Origin: Flavobacterium zepuense
GTDB taxonomy: Bacteria > Bacteroidota > Bacteroidia > Flavobacteriales > Flavobacteriaceae
Reading direction: 5' to 3'
DNA: 64,000 nt
Assembly: GCF_007097145.1 (NCBI RefSeq)
Contig: NZ_VJVZ01000002.1
Coordinates: 1-64,000 of the forward strand
Shown here: positions 1 through 11,419 of the stretch, piece after piece
Layout: the number at the start of each line of letters is the position of its first letter
How positions within the stretch are numbered: position 1 is the first letter of the stretch
The notes under the pieces: model-generated
The model's input: the letters and a program-made list of their open reading frames with translations, nothing else
Databases searched by the model: none
What the model was told of the DNA's origin: nothing
Translations under genes and position numbers: made by a program

Positions 1-1414
1 GCCCATTCAGGTTTAAGGTTAGTATTATTTCTCTTGTTTCAAAAGGAAGTAAACCAGTAAAGTTCCACGATAAATTGTTTGCGCTTTGAGCATCTGTAGC
101 AGGAACAGATGTTACATAATCTATAACCGAATCTATGTAAACAAGGTTTAGATTACCATTAAGTACCTGGTTGCCTTTGTTCTTATAAATAATTTTATAC
201 TCGGCATCAAAGCCAGGCTGGGCCATACCTAAGGGAGCAATAACAACTTCAACATCTGGATGTACGCCATTAGCTGTAACACAAAAATTTTGTACCACTT
301 CCAAATTATCAGCCGTAGCAAAATTTACTACTGCTGTAGCAGGTGTTACGGTAAAATAATCATTATCTATTATTGCGGCCACGTTTATAGCACCGCTTTG
401 CGTGTAAAGGCTGTATTGGCCTAAAGCATTGGTAAAATTTGCACCGGTGTTAGTACCATCATCAGAAGTTACTTTTACGAAATCCGGTAAATAGTCCTGG
501 TCGTCGCAGCCATCATTATCAAAATCAAAACTAACGGTACCCGTAATGGTATTAAAATTACCACCCGGTGTAAAGTTGCAGTACGAACTTATTATAAGGT
601 TGGGTAAATTATAGTATCCCAAAAAATCAAGATAATACTCTACTTCGTCGCTATCTACACATGCAAATTGTAGTGCCGTATTAGCAACGCCGGGATAAAT
701 TGTCCCGAAACCGTTTTTAAGATTTATGTATTCTAAATTCACATTATTGTTTGCAGGCAATTCAAATGTTCCAGGAACATTACTAAGATCTAAGGTAGTA
801 AGGTTATTGTGACTAACATCTAATAGATTAATTGATGGCAAATTTGACAACGTTATCTCTGTTAGAGCATTGTTATCCGCCTGTACCGTTTGCAATGCAG
901 GTAAATTTTGTAAAGTAAGAGAGGTAATATCGTTATTATAACACCAAAAAACTTCGAGCGCAGAGATACCACTAAAGTCTAACTCAGAAAGATTGTTGTT
1001 AAAGCAATAGAAATTTTTTAGGTTAGTTAGGCCTGTAATATTTATACTTGTTAAGTTATTGTTGTTGCAATGAAGAGCTTCTAAAAAAGAAAGCATAGAT
1101 AAATCCACACTTACAACCTGATTATAAGAAAAATTGAAAACTCTTAAATTTGTAAAATATTCTATTCCTGTAAGATCTGCAATGGTCCATGCGTCGCCAA
1201 GCGAAAGTTCATAAACCTCAAGTGCTTCGCTTAACTGAATTTCCCCATCATTGTTAGCATCAACAATCATAGGGTTACCGTTTACGTCAATCGCTGTGCT
1301 GTAAGTTAGAGGGTTAAGTAGCCTATCTTTAAAGGTTGGATCAGGTATATTAACTGTTTGGGCTTGTAATGTTCCGGCAACTAAAAGTGTTAAGTAAAGT
1401 AAGGTTTTTTTCAT
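1..1414 (-). CDS. Secreted leucine-rich-repeat protein, 3' end outside window
   Basis: The reading frame is open from the ATG at 1414 to the window edge (471 codons), so the C-terminus is missing. The N-terminus MKKTLLYLTLLVAGTLQAQ is a signal peptide ending at a typical AQ cleavage site. A calcium-loop-like acidic stretch (DANNDGEIQLSEAL) follows, then several LRR-like units with LDLS and LTSI patterns, then a region after SFTPGG-type sequence rich in Ig-like beta strands. The next gene upstream is a clear paralog with the same order of parts and a type IX secretion tail, so the lost C-terminus probably holds a T9SS sorting domain (inference). Surface or secreted protein of unknown ligand. 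Confidence 0.8.
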   Translation of the reverse strand, partial: MKKTLLYLTLLVAGTLQAQTVNIPDPTFKDRLLNPLTYSTAIDVNGNPMIVDANNDGEIQLSEALEVYELSLGDAWTIADLTGIEYFTNLRVFNFSYNQVVSVDLSMLSFLEALHCNNNNLTSINITGLTNLKNFYCFNNNLSELDFSGISALEVFWCYNNDITSLTLQNLPALQTVQADNNALTEITLSNLPSINLLDVSHNNLTTLDLSNVPGTFELPANNNVNLEYINLKNGFGTIYPGVANTALQFACVDSDEVEYYLDFLGYYNLPNLIISSYCNFTPGGNFNTITGTVSFDFDNDGCDDQDYLPDFVKVTSDDGTNTGANFTNALGQYSLYTQSGAINVAAIIDNDYFTVTPATAVVNFATADNLEVVQNFCVTANGVHPDVEVVIAPLGMAQPGFDAEYKIIYKNKGNQVLNGNLNLVYIDSVIDYVTSVPATDAQSANNLSWNFTGLLPFETREIILTLNLNG

Positions 1415-1525
1415 AATTGTTAATTAGATTATGTCTCTATAGTTAATGCATGGCCTTGCATTCGTTAAACATTTAAACATTAAAATCCCTAACTAAACTT
1501 TTGCGTTTTAACATTAAAGCATAAA

Positions 1526-1548
1526 AAAGCCGCACAATGTGCGGCTTT
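1526..1548 (-). terminator. Intrinsic terminator after the second LRR gene
   Basis: AAAGCCGCACA and TGTGCGGCTTT form a GC-rich hairpin. On the minus strand it is followed by a T-rich stretch, about 20 nt after the stop at 1567. It separates the two LRR paralogs into different transcripts. Confidence 0.75.
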
Positions 1549-1566
1549 CCATTCAATTTTATAATC

Positions 1567-3516
1567 TTACTTTTTCATAATTTTTTCAACCTTAACACCT
1601 TTAGCAGTTGTTACTTTTAAGAAATACATTCCCGTAGCCCTTGTAGAAATATCTACAGTAGCTGTAACATCATTTATAATTGCAGTTTGCAGCAGCCTGC
1701 CCTGTACATCATACAATTCTATAGATTGCAGGTTACTATCTGCATCCAATTTAATGATGCCGCTCGTAGGGTTAGGGTATATTATAACTGAGTTATCAAT
1801 TTCAAAATCGCCTGTGCTTAATACCCCAAACACAGTATTTGTCTCGTTAGTTTCAACAGGCAATTTGTAATCGTAAAATATCCTCGCCTGATTTGAAACC
1901 GACATTCCCGATTGCAGGCTTGTTTTAGTTTTAACTTTAAACAATATATTACCTCCCCCGTCTGCCGCTAAATTAACATTCCTCAATAAAAAAGTTATTG
2001 TGTTATTCGCCGTTGTTGCCGTTACTTCTTCAGAGCTATTTAACAGTTCGAGCGTATTAATATCAAAATAGTCAGGATTTAAGTCGTGTGTAATCACAAC
2101 ATTCTGAGCTGTCTCAGTGCCTGTATTTTTAAAGTTGACACCATAGTGTAAATAATTGCCAATTGCCGTAGCAGGCTGCGTATTACCTTCTACACACATA
2201 ATATTATTAGGGTTTACCATAGCTGGCACCGTTTGATGGTACACAAAGTTGTTATCGCCCGGCAAAACATCGGTACTATTAACAGCTGCAAGCGCAGTAA
2301 AATTAATTACATCGCCAGTGTTTACCGGCGGATTATCGGTTGATCCGTTTACATCCAGGTAAATTACTATCTCCCTGTTCTCAAAAGGCTTTAGGTCGGT
2401 AAAATTCCATGAGTAAACAGATGGACCTGCATAATTTGCGGTAGGTGCTGTGTAAACACTACTAAACAATTGGGTATTCCAAGTACAGCTAACTGCACCC
2501 GAAACCTGTACTGAACCTTTATTTTTATACACGATTTTATAAACAGCACTACCCCCGGATGTTGCCGGTACAACAGGCACCATAACAACCTCTACATCGG
2601 CAGAATAGGTATTCGCTGTAACACAAAAGTTTTTTATATCTGTTGCACCCAAACCAGTGAATATGGAGGTAGCAGACACAGGTGTAGCGGTAAAAAAGTT
2701 ATTTTCAAATTGTGGCGTTATAGCATAAACACCCTGAGGGGTATAAATATCATAGCTACCTGTTAAACTGGTAAATGTTGCGCACGATTGCACCCCATTA
2801 GTAGATACTATTTTAATAAAGCTTTGCGGGACATCATCAGTATCACAACCATCGTTATCACCATCAAAAATAATATTCCCGGTAATAGTGTTGTAACCTC
2901 CACCAGGGGTAAAACTGCAATACTGGTTAGCATTTACATCTGTAAGTCCGCTTGCAGCGAGAATTGTAGTAATTGCAGCTACCTCAAAATCGTCTATGCA
3001 AACAAATTCAAGGTCAGGATTATTACCCCATTCATTCACTCCATTGGTACCAGACGAATGAGCGGCACCATTTTTCAGTCCGATATAAGTAAGGTTATTG
3101 TCATTACATATTAACTCCGTTAGCATTGGGTTAGCAGAAAAATCCAACTCTATAATTTGATTATCAGCACATTCAACCGCTTCAAGGTAATTTAATCCTG
3201 CAACGTTTAATACTGTAAGCTGGTTCTCGTTGCATTCTAATTCATGAAGATTGTAAAAATATTCAACGCCTGCTAATGATGCAATGCCTTCATTCTCTAC
3301 TTTAAGTTTAAATACCATTAGCGCCTCACTTTGCTGGATATTACCATCACCATTAACATCTATAATGATAGAATCGCCATCGTTATCCCTTGCAATATCA
3401 TTATTAGTAGTAGCTGAAAGGAGGGCAGCCTTAAAAGCTGCATCAGGGATACTTATAACCTGTGCTCCCGCTAAAGCAGTAAACAATAAAAAGAAGCAAA
3501 ACATGGTAGTTTTCAT
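1567..3516 (-). CDS. Secreted LRR protein with type IX secretion sorting domain
   Basis: The chosen start is the ATG at 3516, giving 649 aa and the signal peptide MKTTMFCFFLLFTALAGAQ. The frame extends 17 codons further upstream, but an AGGAGG box lies 9 nt before this ATG. After the signal come an acidic DVNGDGNIQQSEAL loop, LRR-like units (LTVLNV, IIELDFS), a CNA-B/Ig-like middle and a DUF11-like repeat region. The last about 70 residues (IIYPNPTSG ... GMYFLKV ... KIMKK) are a textbook type A T9SS C-terminal sorting domain. It is therefore exported by the Por machinery and probably surface-attached or released. Paralog of the gene at 1-1414. Ligand unknown. Confidence 0.88.
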   Translation of the reverse strand: MKTTMFCFFLLFTALAGAQVISIPDAAFKAALLSATTNNDIARDNDGDSIIIDVNGDGNIQQSEALMVFKLKVENEGIASLAGVEYFYNLHELECNENQLTVLNVAGLNYLEAVECADNQIIELDFSANPMLTELICNDNNLTYIGLKNGAAHSSGTNGVNEWGNNPDLEFVCIDDFEVAAITTILAASGLTDVNANQYCSFTPGGGYNTITGNIIFDGDNDGCDTDDVPQSFIKIVSTNGVQSCATFTSLTGSYDIYTPQGVYAITPQFENNFFTATPVSATSIFTGLGATDIKNFCVTANTYSADVEVVMVPVVPATSGGSAVYKIVYKNKGSVQVSGAVSCTWNTQLFSSVYTAPTANYAGPSVYSWNFTDLKPFENREIVIYLDVNGSTDNPPVNTGDVINFTALAAVNSTDVLPGDNNFVYHQTVPAMVNPNNIMCVEGNTQPATAIGNYLHYGVNFKNTGTETAQNVVITHDLNPDYFDINTLELLNSSEEVTATTANNTITFLLRNVNLAADGGGNILFKVKTKTSLQSGMSVSNQARIFYDYKLPVETNETNTVFGVLSTGDFEIDNSVIIYPNPTSGIIKLDADSNLQSIELYDVQGRLLQTAIINDVTATVDISTRATGMYFLKVTTAKGVKVEKIMKK

Positions 3517-3525
3517 AGTAAATAT

Positions 3526-3551
3526 CCTCCTGATTAAAAACTTCAAATCTA
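3526..3551 (-). promoter_or_regulatory. -7 box and unusually strong Shine-Dalgarno before LRR gene
   Basis: On the minus strand TAGATTTG (3551-3544) fits TAnnTTTG. AGGAGG (3531-3526) lies 9 nt before the ATG at 3516. Perfect Shine-Dalgarno boxes are uncommon in Flavobacteria, and this one decides the start. No convincing -33 box was seen. Confidence 0.5.
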
Positions 3552-3612
3552 TATAATTATATGGCATAAATGTTAAACGGATTAGAATTTGGCAGGTTTC
3601 ACTTAGAATTCG

Positions 3613-4374
3613 TTATAACGATCGTAATAAATCCTGCAATCTTTCGCGCTTTCTCTGAGATATGGGCAGGTGGCTATTATCTGCCATTACTGCATAACCA
3701 CCATCTTTTTTTATATACGACCTTAAATAGGCCAAATTTATGAGGTGAGACTGGTGTATACGCTCAAAACCCTGTTCTGAAAGCAGGTCTTCATACTCCT
3801 TAAGGGTCTTGGCTATAAGCACCGGCTTATTATCTTTAATATAAAATTTAGTATAATTATCCTGCGACTCTAAACGAATAATATCGCTAACTTCAAAAAG
3901 GTGTATCCCATCTGATGTTGAAAGGGCAATACGCTTAAACTTATCTACCTTTTTCCTAATATTTTCAAGCAAAAGGTCTATGTGTGCATAACTATCATTA
4001 TTGGCCAGCACTTTGGTTATTTTCTCTACTACTTTACGCAAATCTTCCGGGTCTACAGGTTTTAGCAGATAGTCAAGTGCGCTAAAACGAAACGCTTTTA
4101 CTGCATACTCTTCGTGCGCCGTTATAAACACCACATGACTTGTAAGTTTACCGTGCATTTGTGTCAGTTGCTCTAAAATATCAAACCCGGTACCATCACC
4201 TAATTGTATATCTAAAAAAACAACATCAGGCTTATATTCTGCTATTGCAATAATACCGGCTTTTACGCTATCTGCCTCTCCCAGTATCTTTATATTGGGG
4301 GCATACATTTCCAAAAGCCCCTTCATACCGGCCCTCAGGTTGCTGTCATCATCTATTAGTAAAGCTGTTATCAT
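3613..4374 (-). CDS. LytTR-family response regulator
   Basis: 253 aa. Residues 1-120 form a receiver domain with acidic residues at the start (LLIDDD), phosphoacceptor D55 in VVFLDIQLG and the conserved Lys in LLKPVDPEDL. Residues about 150-250 form a LytTR DNA-binding domain (IRLESQDNYTKFYI, FERIHQSHLINLAYL). It starts one base after the stop of the sensor kinase at 4376, so the two form a two-component pair. Target genes are unknown; the adjacent secreted LRR gene is a possible target only by position. Confidence 0.92.
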   Translation of the reverse strand: MITALLIDDDSNLRAGMKGLLEMYAPNIKILGEADSVKAGIIAIAEYKPDVVFLDIQLGDGTGFDILEQLTQMHGKLTSHVVFITAHEEYAVKAFRFSALDYLLKPVDPEDLRKVVEKITKVLANNDSYAHIDLLLENIRKKVDKFKRIALSTSDGIHLFEVSDIIRLESQDNYTKFYIKDNKPVLIAKTLKEYEDLLSEQGFERIHQSHLINLAYLRSYIKKDGGYAVMADNSHLPISQRKRERLQDLLRSL

Positions 4375-4375
4375 G

Positions 4376-6343
4376 TTAATTAGTAGCGTATTGTATTGGC
4401 AAATTTAGCACAATTCGGGTTCCCGTTACACGTCCTTGTGTATCTTTAATTTCTTTTATTTCTACCTGCGCTGTTTTAGATGTTACAGCCTGTATAACTT
4501 CCAGCCTTTTACGGGTAATTTCCAACGCCATGGATTTATGTACTGTAACCGACTTTTCCTTATTTTTCCGGGACTGGTCAATTCCAATTCCATCGTCAGT
4601 AACAGTACATACAAGTTTTTCGCCATCAAGCGAAAAATCAACGCTTATGGTACCATTTTCTTTTTTAGGGACTATGCCATGTATTATAGCATTTTCTACA
4701 AAAGGCTGCAATAACAACGGAGGTATACCCATATCATCTTCTATATTTGGATCCTTTGTAATACTAAACTCAAAAACACGGTTAAACCGGAGCTGCTCAA
4801 GTTCTAAATAGTTTTGAAGCCCTTCTATTTCGCGATCTATAGGTATAAGCGATTCTTTAGAATACTCAAGCGTAAGCCTCATTAGTTTACTAAATTTAGA
4901 GAGGTATTTTATAGCCGAATCGGTACCATTTTGAACAATAAAACTGGATATAGACCCCAGGCAGTTAAACACAAAATGCGGGTTCATTTGAAGGTGAAGA
5001 GCTTTTTGCTCGTATTCAGCAAGGTCGCGTTGCAATGTTAGTCTTTTTTTAAGCTGTAGCCTGCTGAAAAGAGAAAAAGTAATACCAAAAATCAACAAAA
5101 CAAAAATCCCTAAAAAAAGCATTTGTTGTTTATGCCTTTTAGATTCTTCGGTATACAAAGCCTGTTTCTTTTCATCTTCAAGCTTTTGCAGGCTGGCTTT
5201 ACGCTCAAACTCATAGTTGATTTCTTCCCTGATAAGGTTCTTAACATTTTCGCCGTTAACTATTTCATCCTTAACATCGGTATATTTTTTATAATGTTCT
5301 AAAGCCTCTGTGGTATTACCTATATTTTCATAATACTCACTCAATGCCTTTTCCGATTGTTCAACCTGCTTTAATACGCCTATTTCTTTAGCTAAATTGC
5401 TGGATTGTGTAAGATACTCAACAGCTTGGCGTTTTTTTTGCTGGCCATACAAAACACCAAGATTTAATAATGAAACCGATTCTCCAAATTTCTCTCCGGT
5501 AGACCTGATAATGTTTAGTGCATCAAGATAATAACGTTCGGCATCGGCAAAGTTGTTTTGCCTCTTATAAAAATCCCCCAGGTTATTATACAGGTTAGTA
5601 AGACCCCTTTTGTTATTAAATGCAATTAACTGTTTCTCGGCTTCTTTATAAAGCTCTAATGCCTTTGCCTCGTTATTTTTATGAAAGTAAATATTCCCAA
5701 TGTTTGTAACAGTAACAGCGGTAGTTTCATCGCCCAATTTTTCCTGAATAATAAGTGCCTTATTAAAGTACTGCAATGCCTTATCATACTCCTTTTGCGA
5801 TTCATAAACAATACCAATATTGTTATTAATAAAGGCAACTACATGCTCGCTATTTATACCCGTATAAAGCTTAAGGGCCTTAAAATAATATTCGAGTGCT
5901 TTAGGATAGTTATTTTGCTCAGAGCATACCACACCAATACTTCCATAGGCATTGGCAAGACCCACAATCATTTCTTTATTTTTTTTGTTTGCAGGCACTT
6001 TTAAAATACCTTCATAAATATCCTGAGAGCGAGTAAAACTTTTTAAAGCATCCGTATATTTACTAAGCAGCACATTGGCATTGCCAATATTAAGCCATGC
6101 ATCGGCTTCCTGTTCTTTAAGTTTATTTTTTTGTGCAAATGCCAGCCCTTTCTTTGCAAATTGCATCATGCTGGCCGGATCGCTTTCATATTCTCCGGCT
6201 ATTAAATTTAACAGCCCTGCCTTTTCTTTAGCAGTAGTTGCCTTATTAAACTGATTATTAAGGCTGTCCAGTACTTTATTTTGCGATAAAGCCGGCCAAC
6301 ATACAAAAACCATCAAAACCGGCAACCATTTTAAAAGCTTCAT
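4376..6343 (-). CDS. TPR-containing LytS/YehU-type sensor histidine kinase
   Basis: 655 aa from the ATG at 6343; a GTG seven codons upstream (6364) is less likely. A signal peptide (MKLLKWLPVLMVFVCWPALSQ) is followed by about seven tetratricopeptide units (for example ALEYYFKALKLY, ALQYFNKALIIQ), a coiled coil, one membrane helix (QMLFLGIFVLLIFGITFSLF), then the His-kinase domain with phosphoacceptor in LHLQMNPHFVFNCL. An ATPase domain with NAIIHG and DDGIGID follows. The TPR part should lie in the periplasm and the kinase in the cytoplasm. Partner of the LytTR regulator immediately downstream. Confidence 0.92.
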   Translation of the reverse strand: MKLLKWLPVLMVFVCWPALSQNKVLDSLNNQFNKATTAKEKAGLLNLIAGEYESDPASMMQFAKKGLAFAQKNKLKEQEADAWLNIGNANVLLSKYTDALKSFTRSQDIYEGILKVPANKKNKEMIVGLANAYGSIGVVCSEQNNYPKALEYYFKALKLYTGINSEHVVAFINNNIGIVYESQKEYDKALQYFNKALIIQEKLGDETTAVTVTNIGNIYFHKNNEAKALELYKEAEKQLIAFNNKRGLTNLYNNLGDFYKRQNNFADAERYYLDALNIIRSTGEKFGESVSLLNLGVLYGQQKKRQAVEYLTQSSNLAKEIGVLKQVEQSEKALSEYYENIGNTTEALEHYKKYTDVKDEIVNGENVKNLIREEINYEFERKASLQKLEDEKKQALYTEESKRHKQQMLFLGIFVLLIFGITFSLFSRLQLKKRLTLQRDLAEYEQKALHLQMNPHFVFNCLGSISSFIVQNGTDSAIKYLSKFSKLMRLTLEYSKESLIPIDREIEGLQNYLELEQLRFNRVFEFSITKDPNIEDDMGIPPLLLQPFVENAIIHGIVPKKENGTISVDFSLDGEKLVCTVTDDGIGIDQSRKNKEKSVTVHKSMALEITRKRLEVIQAVTSKTAQVEIKEIKDTQGRVTGTRIVLNLPIQYATN

Positions 6344-6363
6344 AAAGAGTTTCTTAATCAACA

Positions 6364-6371
6364 CAAAAATA
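6364..6371 (-). promoter_or_regulatory. Possible -7 box for the kinase-regulator operon
   Basis: TATTTTTG on the minus strand matches TAnnTTTG and lies 20 nt before the ATG at 6343. No TTG box is found at the expected spacing, so the call is weak. Confidence 0.35.
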
Positions 6372-6501
6372 GGTTATACCAACATATATATAACGTGCTG
6401 TTTAGAATTTGAAGCCTATTATTTAGAATTCGATAATAAATTGATAATCTATAGCTATGATTTCAGAAAATTCAACAATTGTAAACTCCATCCAACAAAA
6501 A

Positions 6502-6526
6502 AAGGCTGCCCGAATTGGACAGCCTT
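6502..6526 (-). terminator. Intrinsic terminator after eno
   Basis: On the minus strand AAGGCTG and CAGCCTT pair around a short inner CC/GG stem. A run of seven T follows, about 23 nt after the eno stop. Confidence 0.8.
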
Positions 6527-6548
6527 ATAACCTGAAATACCAGGAAAA

Positions 6549-7859
<1,311 letters not shown>

Positions 7860-7878
7860 TTATTTTCTTCTATAATTT

Positions 7879-8994
7879 TTAATTGCTGTGTTTACCCTTT
7901 TCTATGTTTGTAATAAACTGGTCAAAAAGGTAAGAGGCGTCATGCGGGCCCGGGCTGGCTTCTGGGTGGTATTGTACAGAAAAACAATTCTTATTTTTCA
8001 TGCGCATACCTGCAACAGTACCATCGTTAACATGAACGTGTGTAATTTCAAAATCAGGATGTTTTTCCAGCGCTTCCCTGTTTACAGCAAAACCGTGGTT
8101 TTGCGATGTAATTTCTCCTTCGCCTGTAAGCAGGTTTTTAACGGGGTGGTTAATACCCCTGTGGCCGTTAAACATTTTATAAGTTGGTATGCCATTGGCA
8201 AGGGCCAGTACCTGGTGGCCAAGGCATATACCAAAAACAGGCTCATTTTTATCTAATATCTGACGGGCAGTTTCCTGAGCGACTAAAAGCGGATCGGGGT
8301 CGCCGGGGCCGTTAGAAAGGAAATATCCGTCAGGGTTAAAGCCTTTAAGCTCATCGTAAGTCGCATCATAAGGAAACACTTTAATGTAGCAGTCCCTTTT
8401 TGCCATATTGCGCAGGATGTTCTTTTTAATACCAAGATCGAGCGCAGAGATTTTATATTTTGCTTCAGGATTACCTACAAAATAAGGCTCTGTAGTAGAT
8501 ACTTTAGATGAAAGTTCAAGGCCTTTCATGTCCGGCACAGCAGCAAGGCGTGTTTTAAGCGCTTCGATGTCGCACTCCTCAGTACAAATAGCCGCGTTCA
8601 TGGCGCCATTTTCCCTGATATAGCTTACTAAAGCCCTTGTATCAACATCAGATATAGCTACAAGGTTTTGCTCTTCAAAGTATTGTTTAAGCCCTTCTGT
8701 AGAGTTTACCCTACTGTGATTAAAACTAAAATTTTTACAAACAAGACCCGATATCATTATTTTATCGGCCTCTACTTCTTCTTCATTAGTACCGTAGTTG
8801 CCAATATGCGCGTTAGACGCTACCATTATCTGGCCAAAGTATGAAGGATCGGTAAAAATTTCCTGATAGCCCGTCATACCGGTATTAAAACAAACTTCTC
8901 CAAAAACAGTACCCTCTATGCCTATAGATTTGCCATAAAAAATAGTACCGTCTGCCAAAAGGAGTATTGCCTTGTTCCTGTTAGTATATTTCAT
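7879..8994 (-). CDS. carA: Carbamoyl-phosphate synthase small (glutaminase) subunit
   Basis: 371 aa. Hydrolyses glutamine and passes ammonia to CarB for carbamoyl phosphate, used in pyrimidine and arginine synthesis. The N-terminal half is the CPSase small-subunit domain (FNTGMTGYQEIFTDPSY). The C-terminal half is a class I glutamine amidotransferase with nucleophile C257 in VFGICLGHQ and the His/Glu pair in QYHPEASPGPHD. carB is not in this window. A Bacteroidota -7 box just upstream gives it its own promoter behind the ribosomal block. Confidence 0.96.
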   Translation of the reverse strand: MKYTNRNKAILLLADGTIFYGKSIGIEGTVFGEVCFNTGMTGYQEIFTDPSYFGQIMVASNAHIGNYGTNEEEVEADKIMISGLVCKNFSFNHSRVNSTEGLKQYFEEQNLVAISDVDTRALVSYIRENGAMNAAICTEECDIEALKTRLAAVPDMKGLELSSKVSTTEPYFVGNPEAKYKISALDLGIKKNILRNMAKRDCYIKVFPYDATYDELKGFNPDGYFLSNGPGDPDPLLVAQETARQILDKNEPVFGICLGHQVLALANGIPTYKMFNGHRGINHPVKNLLTGEGEITSQNHGFAVNREALEKHPDFEITHVHVNDGTVAGMRMKNKNCFSVQYHPEASPGPHDASYLFDQFITNIEKGKHSN

Positions 8995-9019
8995 TTATAT
9001 TGTTTGTTGTTGTGCGGTG

Positions 9020-9027
9020 CAAATTTA
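9020..9027 (-). promoter_or_regulatory. Promoter -7 box for carA
   Basis: TAAATTTG on the minus strand fits TAnnTTTG. The expected -33 position carries TTTAG rather than TTTG, so the upstream box is weak. It would give a leader of about 20 nt before the carA ATG. Confidence 0.55.
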
Positions 9028-9104
9028 CTTTAAAAAATCGTGATACTAAAAACACAGGGGTATTTTTGCATTTACCTTAGTCTAAAACGATTAAGGTTTG
9101 CAAA

Positions 9105-9138
9105 AAAAAAGGACAAACTATACAGTTTATCCTTTTTT
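9105..9138 (-). terminator. Intrinsic terminator after rplQ
   Basis: AAAAAAGGACAAACT and AGTTTATCCTTTTTT pair with a single C/A mismatch. The A/T runs on both sides let it act on the minus strand as the end of the ribosomal block. Confidence 0.75.
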
Positions 9139-9165
9139 TAGTATTGAAAAATCATTTTTCCATGA

Positions 9166-9675
9166 TTATTCAGTAGCTTCTTTATTTTCGTCTGTATCAA
9201 CAGCTGGCGCTTCAGTAGCTGCAGGAGCTTCGGCCACAGGAGCAGCATCAGCTTTTTTAGCAGAACGGCTACGACGGGTAGTTTTCTTAGCTTCTTTTTT
9301 AGTAGCGTTGTACAGTTCGTTAAAATCTACAAGTTCAATCATCGCCATATCAGCGTTGTCACCTAAACGGTTACCAAGCTTAATGATACGGGTATAACCA
9401 CCCGGACGATCGCCAACTTTAGCTGCTACTTCCCTAAAAAGTTCTGTAACTGCATATTTATCGCGAAGGTTAGCGAATACAATACGCCTGTTGTGCGTAG
9501 TGTCTTCTTTAGATTTTGTAACTAAAGGCTCAATATATTGTTTAAGCGCTTTAGCTTTAGCCACAGTCGTATTAATACGCTTGTGCTCTATAAGAGAACA
9601 GGCCATGTTAGCCAGCATAAGTTTCCTATGCCCAGACTGCCTGCTTAAATGATTTACTTTTTTTCCGTGTCTCAT
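9166..9675 (-). CDS. rplQ: 50S ribosomal protein L17
   Basis: 169 aa. The N-terminal 120 residues are a full L17 ([21 protein letters not shown]). The last 40 or so residues are an Ala/Glu/Asp-rich low-complexity tail absent from the shorter E. coli protein. Last gene of the ribosomal block, directly after rpoA, as in most bacteria. Confidence 0.96.
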   Translation of the reverse strand: MRHGKKVNHLSRQSGHRKLMLANMACSLIEHKRINTTVAKAKALKQYIEPLVTKSKEDTTHNRRIVFANLRDKYAVTELFREVAAKVGDRPGGYTRIIKLGNRLGDNADMAMIELVDFNELYNATKKEAKKTTRRSRSAKKADAAPVAEAPAATEAPAVDTDENKEATE

Positions 9676-9714
9676 TGCTGATTGTAATTTAAACCTAAAC
9701 CTTTGCGGTACGGA

Positions 9715-10707
9715 TTATTCTTTATCTAATTTGTATTTCGTTAAATCCATTCCAAAGTGTAAGTTCTTAGAGGCAACAAGTTCATCAAGCTCAGTCAATG
9801 ATTTTTTACCAAAATTACGGAATTTCATTAAGTCGTTTTTATTAAACGATACCAGATCTCCTAATGTATCAACTTCAGCCGCTTTTAAACAATTTAATGC
9901 CCTTACAGAAAGATCCATGTCAACCAGTTTGGTTTTAAGAAGCTGCCTCATATGAAGCGACTCTTCGTCATAAGATTCTGTTTGTGCAATTTCATCGGCC
10001 TCAAGTGTTATTCTTTCATCAGAGAACAGCATAAAGTGGTGTATCAGTGTTTTTGCTGCCTCAGTAAGCGCTTCTTTAGGATGAATAGAACCATCTGTAA
10101 TGATCTCAAAAACCAGTTTTTCGTAATCTGTTTTTTGCTCCACACGGAAGTTTTCTATTGTATATTTTACATTCTTTACCGGTGTAAAGATAGAATCTGT
10201 AAAAATAGTCCCTATAGCTGCGTTTTGCTTCTTGTTCTCTTCTGCAGGAACGTAACCCCTACCTTTCTCGATAGTAAGCTCAAGGTTAACGTTGATTTTG
10301 CTGTCCATGTTGCAGATAACAAGATCCGGGTTAAGCACCTGGAATCCTGAAATAAACTTTTGGAAATCACCTGCTGTAAGCTGGTCTTTTCCTGTAAAAG
10401 ATACAGATACACTTTCGTTGTCGATATCTTCTATCTGGCGTTTAAAACGAACCTGTTTAAGGTTCAGGATTATTTCTGTAACATCTTCAACAACCCCCGG
10501 TATTGTGGAGAACTCATGGTCTACTCCTTCAATGCGAACTGAAGTAATTGCATAACCTTCTAATGAAGAAAGCAAAACTCTTCTAAGTGCGTTACCAACG
10601 GTCAATCCATATCCGGGCTCCAGGGGACGGAACTCAAATTTCCCCTGAAAATCCGTAGAATCGATCATGATAACTTTATCGGGCTTCTGAAAATTAAATA
10701 TTGCCAT
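9715..10707 (-). CDS. rpoA: RNA polymerase alpha subunit
   Basis: 330 aa. The N-terminal dimerisation domain ([23 protein letters not shown]) covers residues about 1-230. A linker follows, then the C-terminal helix-hairpin-helix domain that contacts UP elements and activators ([20 protein letters not shown], residues about 262-325). Located between rpsD and rplQ, the usual place. Confidence 0.98.
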   Translation of the reverse strand: MAIFNFQKPDKVIMIDSTDFQGKFEFRPLEPGYGLTVGNALRRVLLSSLEGYAITSVRIEGVDHEFSTIPGVVEDVTEIILNLKQVRFKRQIEDIDNESVSVSFTGKDQLTAGDFQKFISGFQVLNPDLVICNMDSKINVNLELTIEKGRGYVPAEENKKQNAAIGTIFTDSIFTPVKNVKYTIENFRVEQKTDYEKLVFEIITDGSIHPKEALTEAAKTLIHHFMLFSDERITLEADEIAQTESYDEESLHMRQLLKTKLVDMDLSVRALNCLKAAEVDTLGDLVSFNKNDLMKFRNFGKKSLTELDELVASKNLHFGMDLTKYKLDKE

Positions 10708-10727
10708 ATTTCGACTAATGTCAATTA

Positions 10728-11333
10728 TTATTTGTTATACAACTCAACGATTAGTTGTTCTTTGATATTTTCCGGTATCTGGATCCTTGCAGGTACACTA
10801 ACAAAAGTACCTTCTTTAGTATCGTTATTCCAGGTAATCCACTCGTATACACGAGAAGAATTTGATAAAGATTGCTCTATAACATCAATAGATTTTGATT
10901 TTTCACGAACAGCCACTTTATCGCCGGGTTTAAGGTGGTAAGACGGGATGTTTACTAACTCGCCGTTTACTGTAATATGCCTGTGGCCTACAATTTGCCT
11001 TGCAGCCCTGCGAGAAGGTGCAATACCCATCCTAAATACCACGTTGTCTAATCTCGCTTCACAAAGCTGTAAAAGTACTTCACCGGTAACGCCTTTAGTG
11101 GCAGCGGCTTTTTCATACAGGTTCCTGAATTGTTTTTCAAGGATACCATAAGAGTACTTAGCTTTTTGCTTCTCCATTAACTGAACAGCATATTCAGATT
11201 TTTTACCCCTTTTTTTGGCTAAACCATGTTGCCCAGGAGGGTAATTTCTTTTATCGAAAGATTTGTCATCTCCGAAGATCGCCTCACCAAATTTACGGGC
11301 GATTTTTGTTTGTGGACCAGTATATCTTGCCAT
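10728..11333 (-). CDS. rpsD: 30S ribosomal protein S4
   Basis: 201 aa. The S4 RNA-binding domain lies at about residues 92-155 ([19 protein letters not shown]). The N-terminus lacks the zinc-binding cysteines found in some S4 proteins. S4 nucleates 30S assembly and, in E. coli, represses the alpha operon; whether it does so here is not visible. Preceded by an 86-nt gap after rpsK without a recognisable promoter. Confidence 0.97.
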   Translation of the reverse strand: MARYTGPQTKIARKFGEAIFGDDKSFDKRNYPPGQHGLAKKRGKKSEYAVQLMEKQKAKYSYGILEKQFRNLYEKAAATKGVTGEVLLQLCEARLDNVVFRMGIAPSRRAARQIVGHRHITVNGELVNIPSYHLKPGDKVAVREKSKSIDVIEQSLSNSSRVYEWITWNNDTKEGTFVSVPARIQIPENIKEQLIVELYNK

Positions 11334-11419
11334 TTCTAAAAATTAATGAACAGGGGGTTATGAATTCAGGTCTTAGTATCCTCCGATAACCCTTAATCCT
11401 ATTCGAATTATACTATAAA

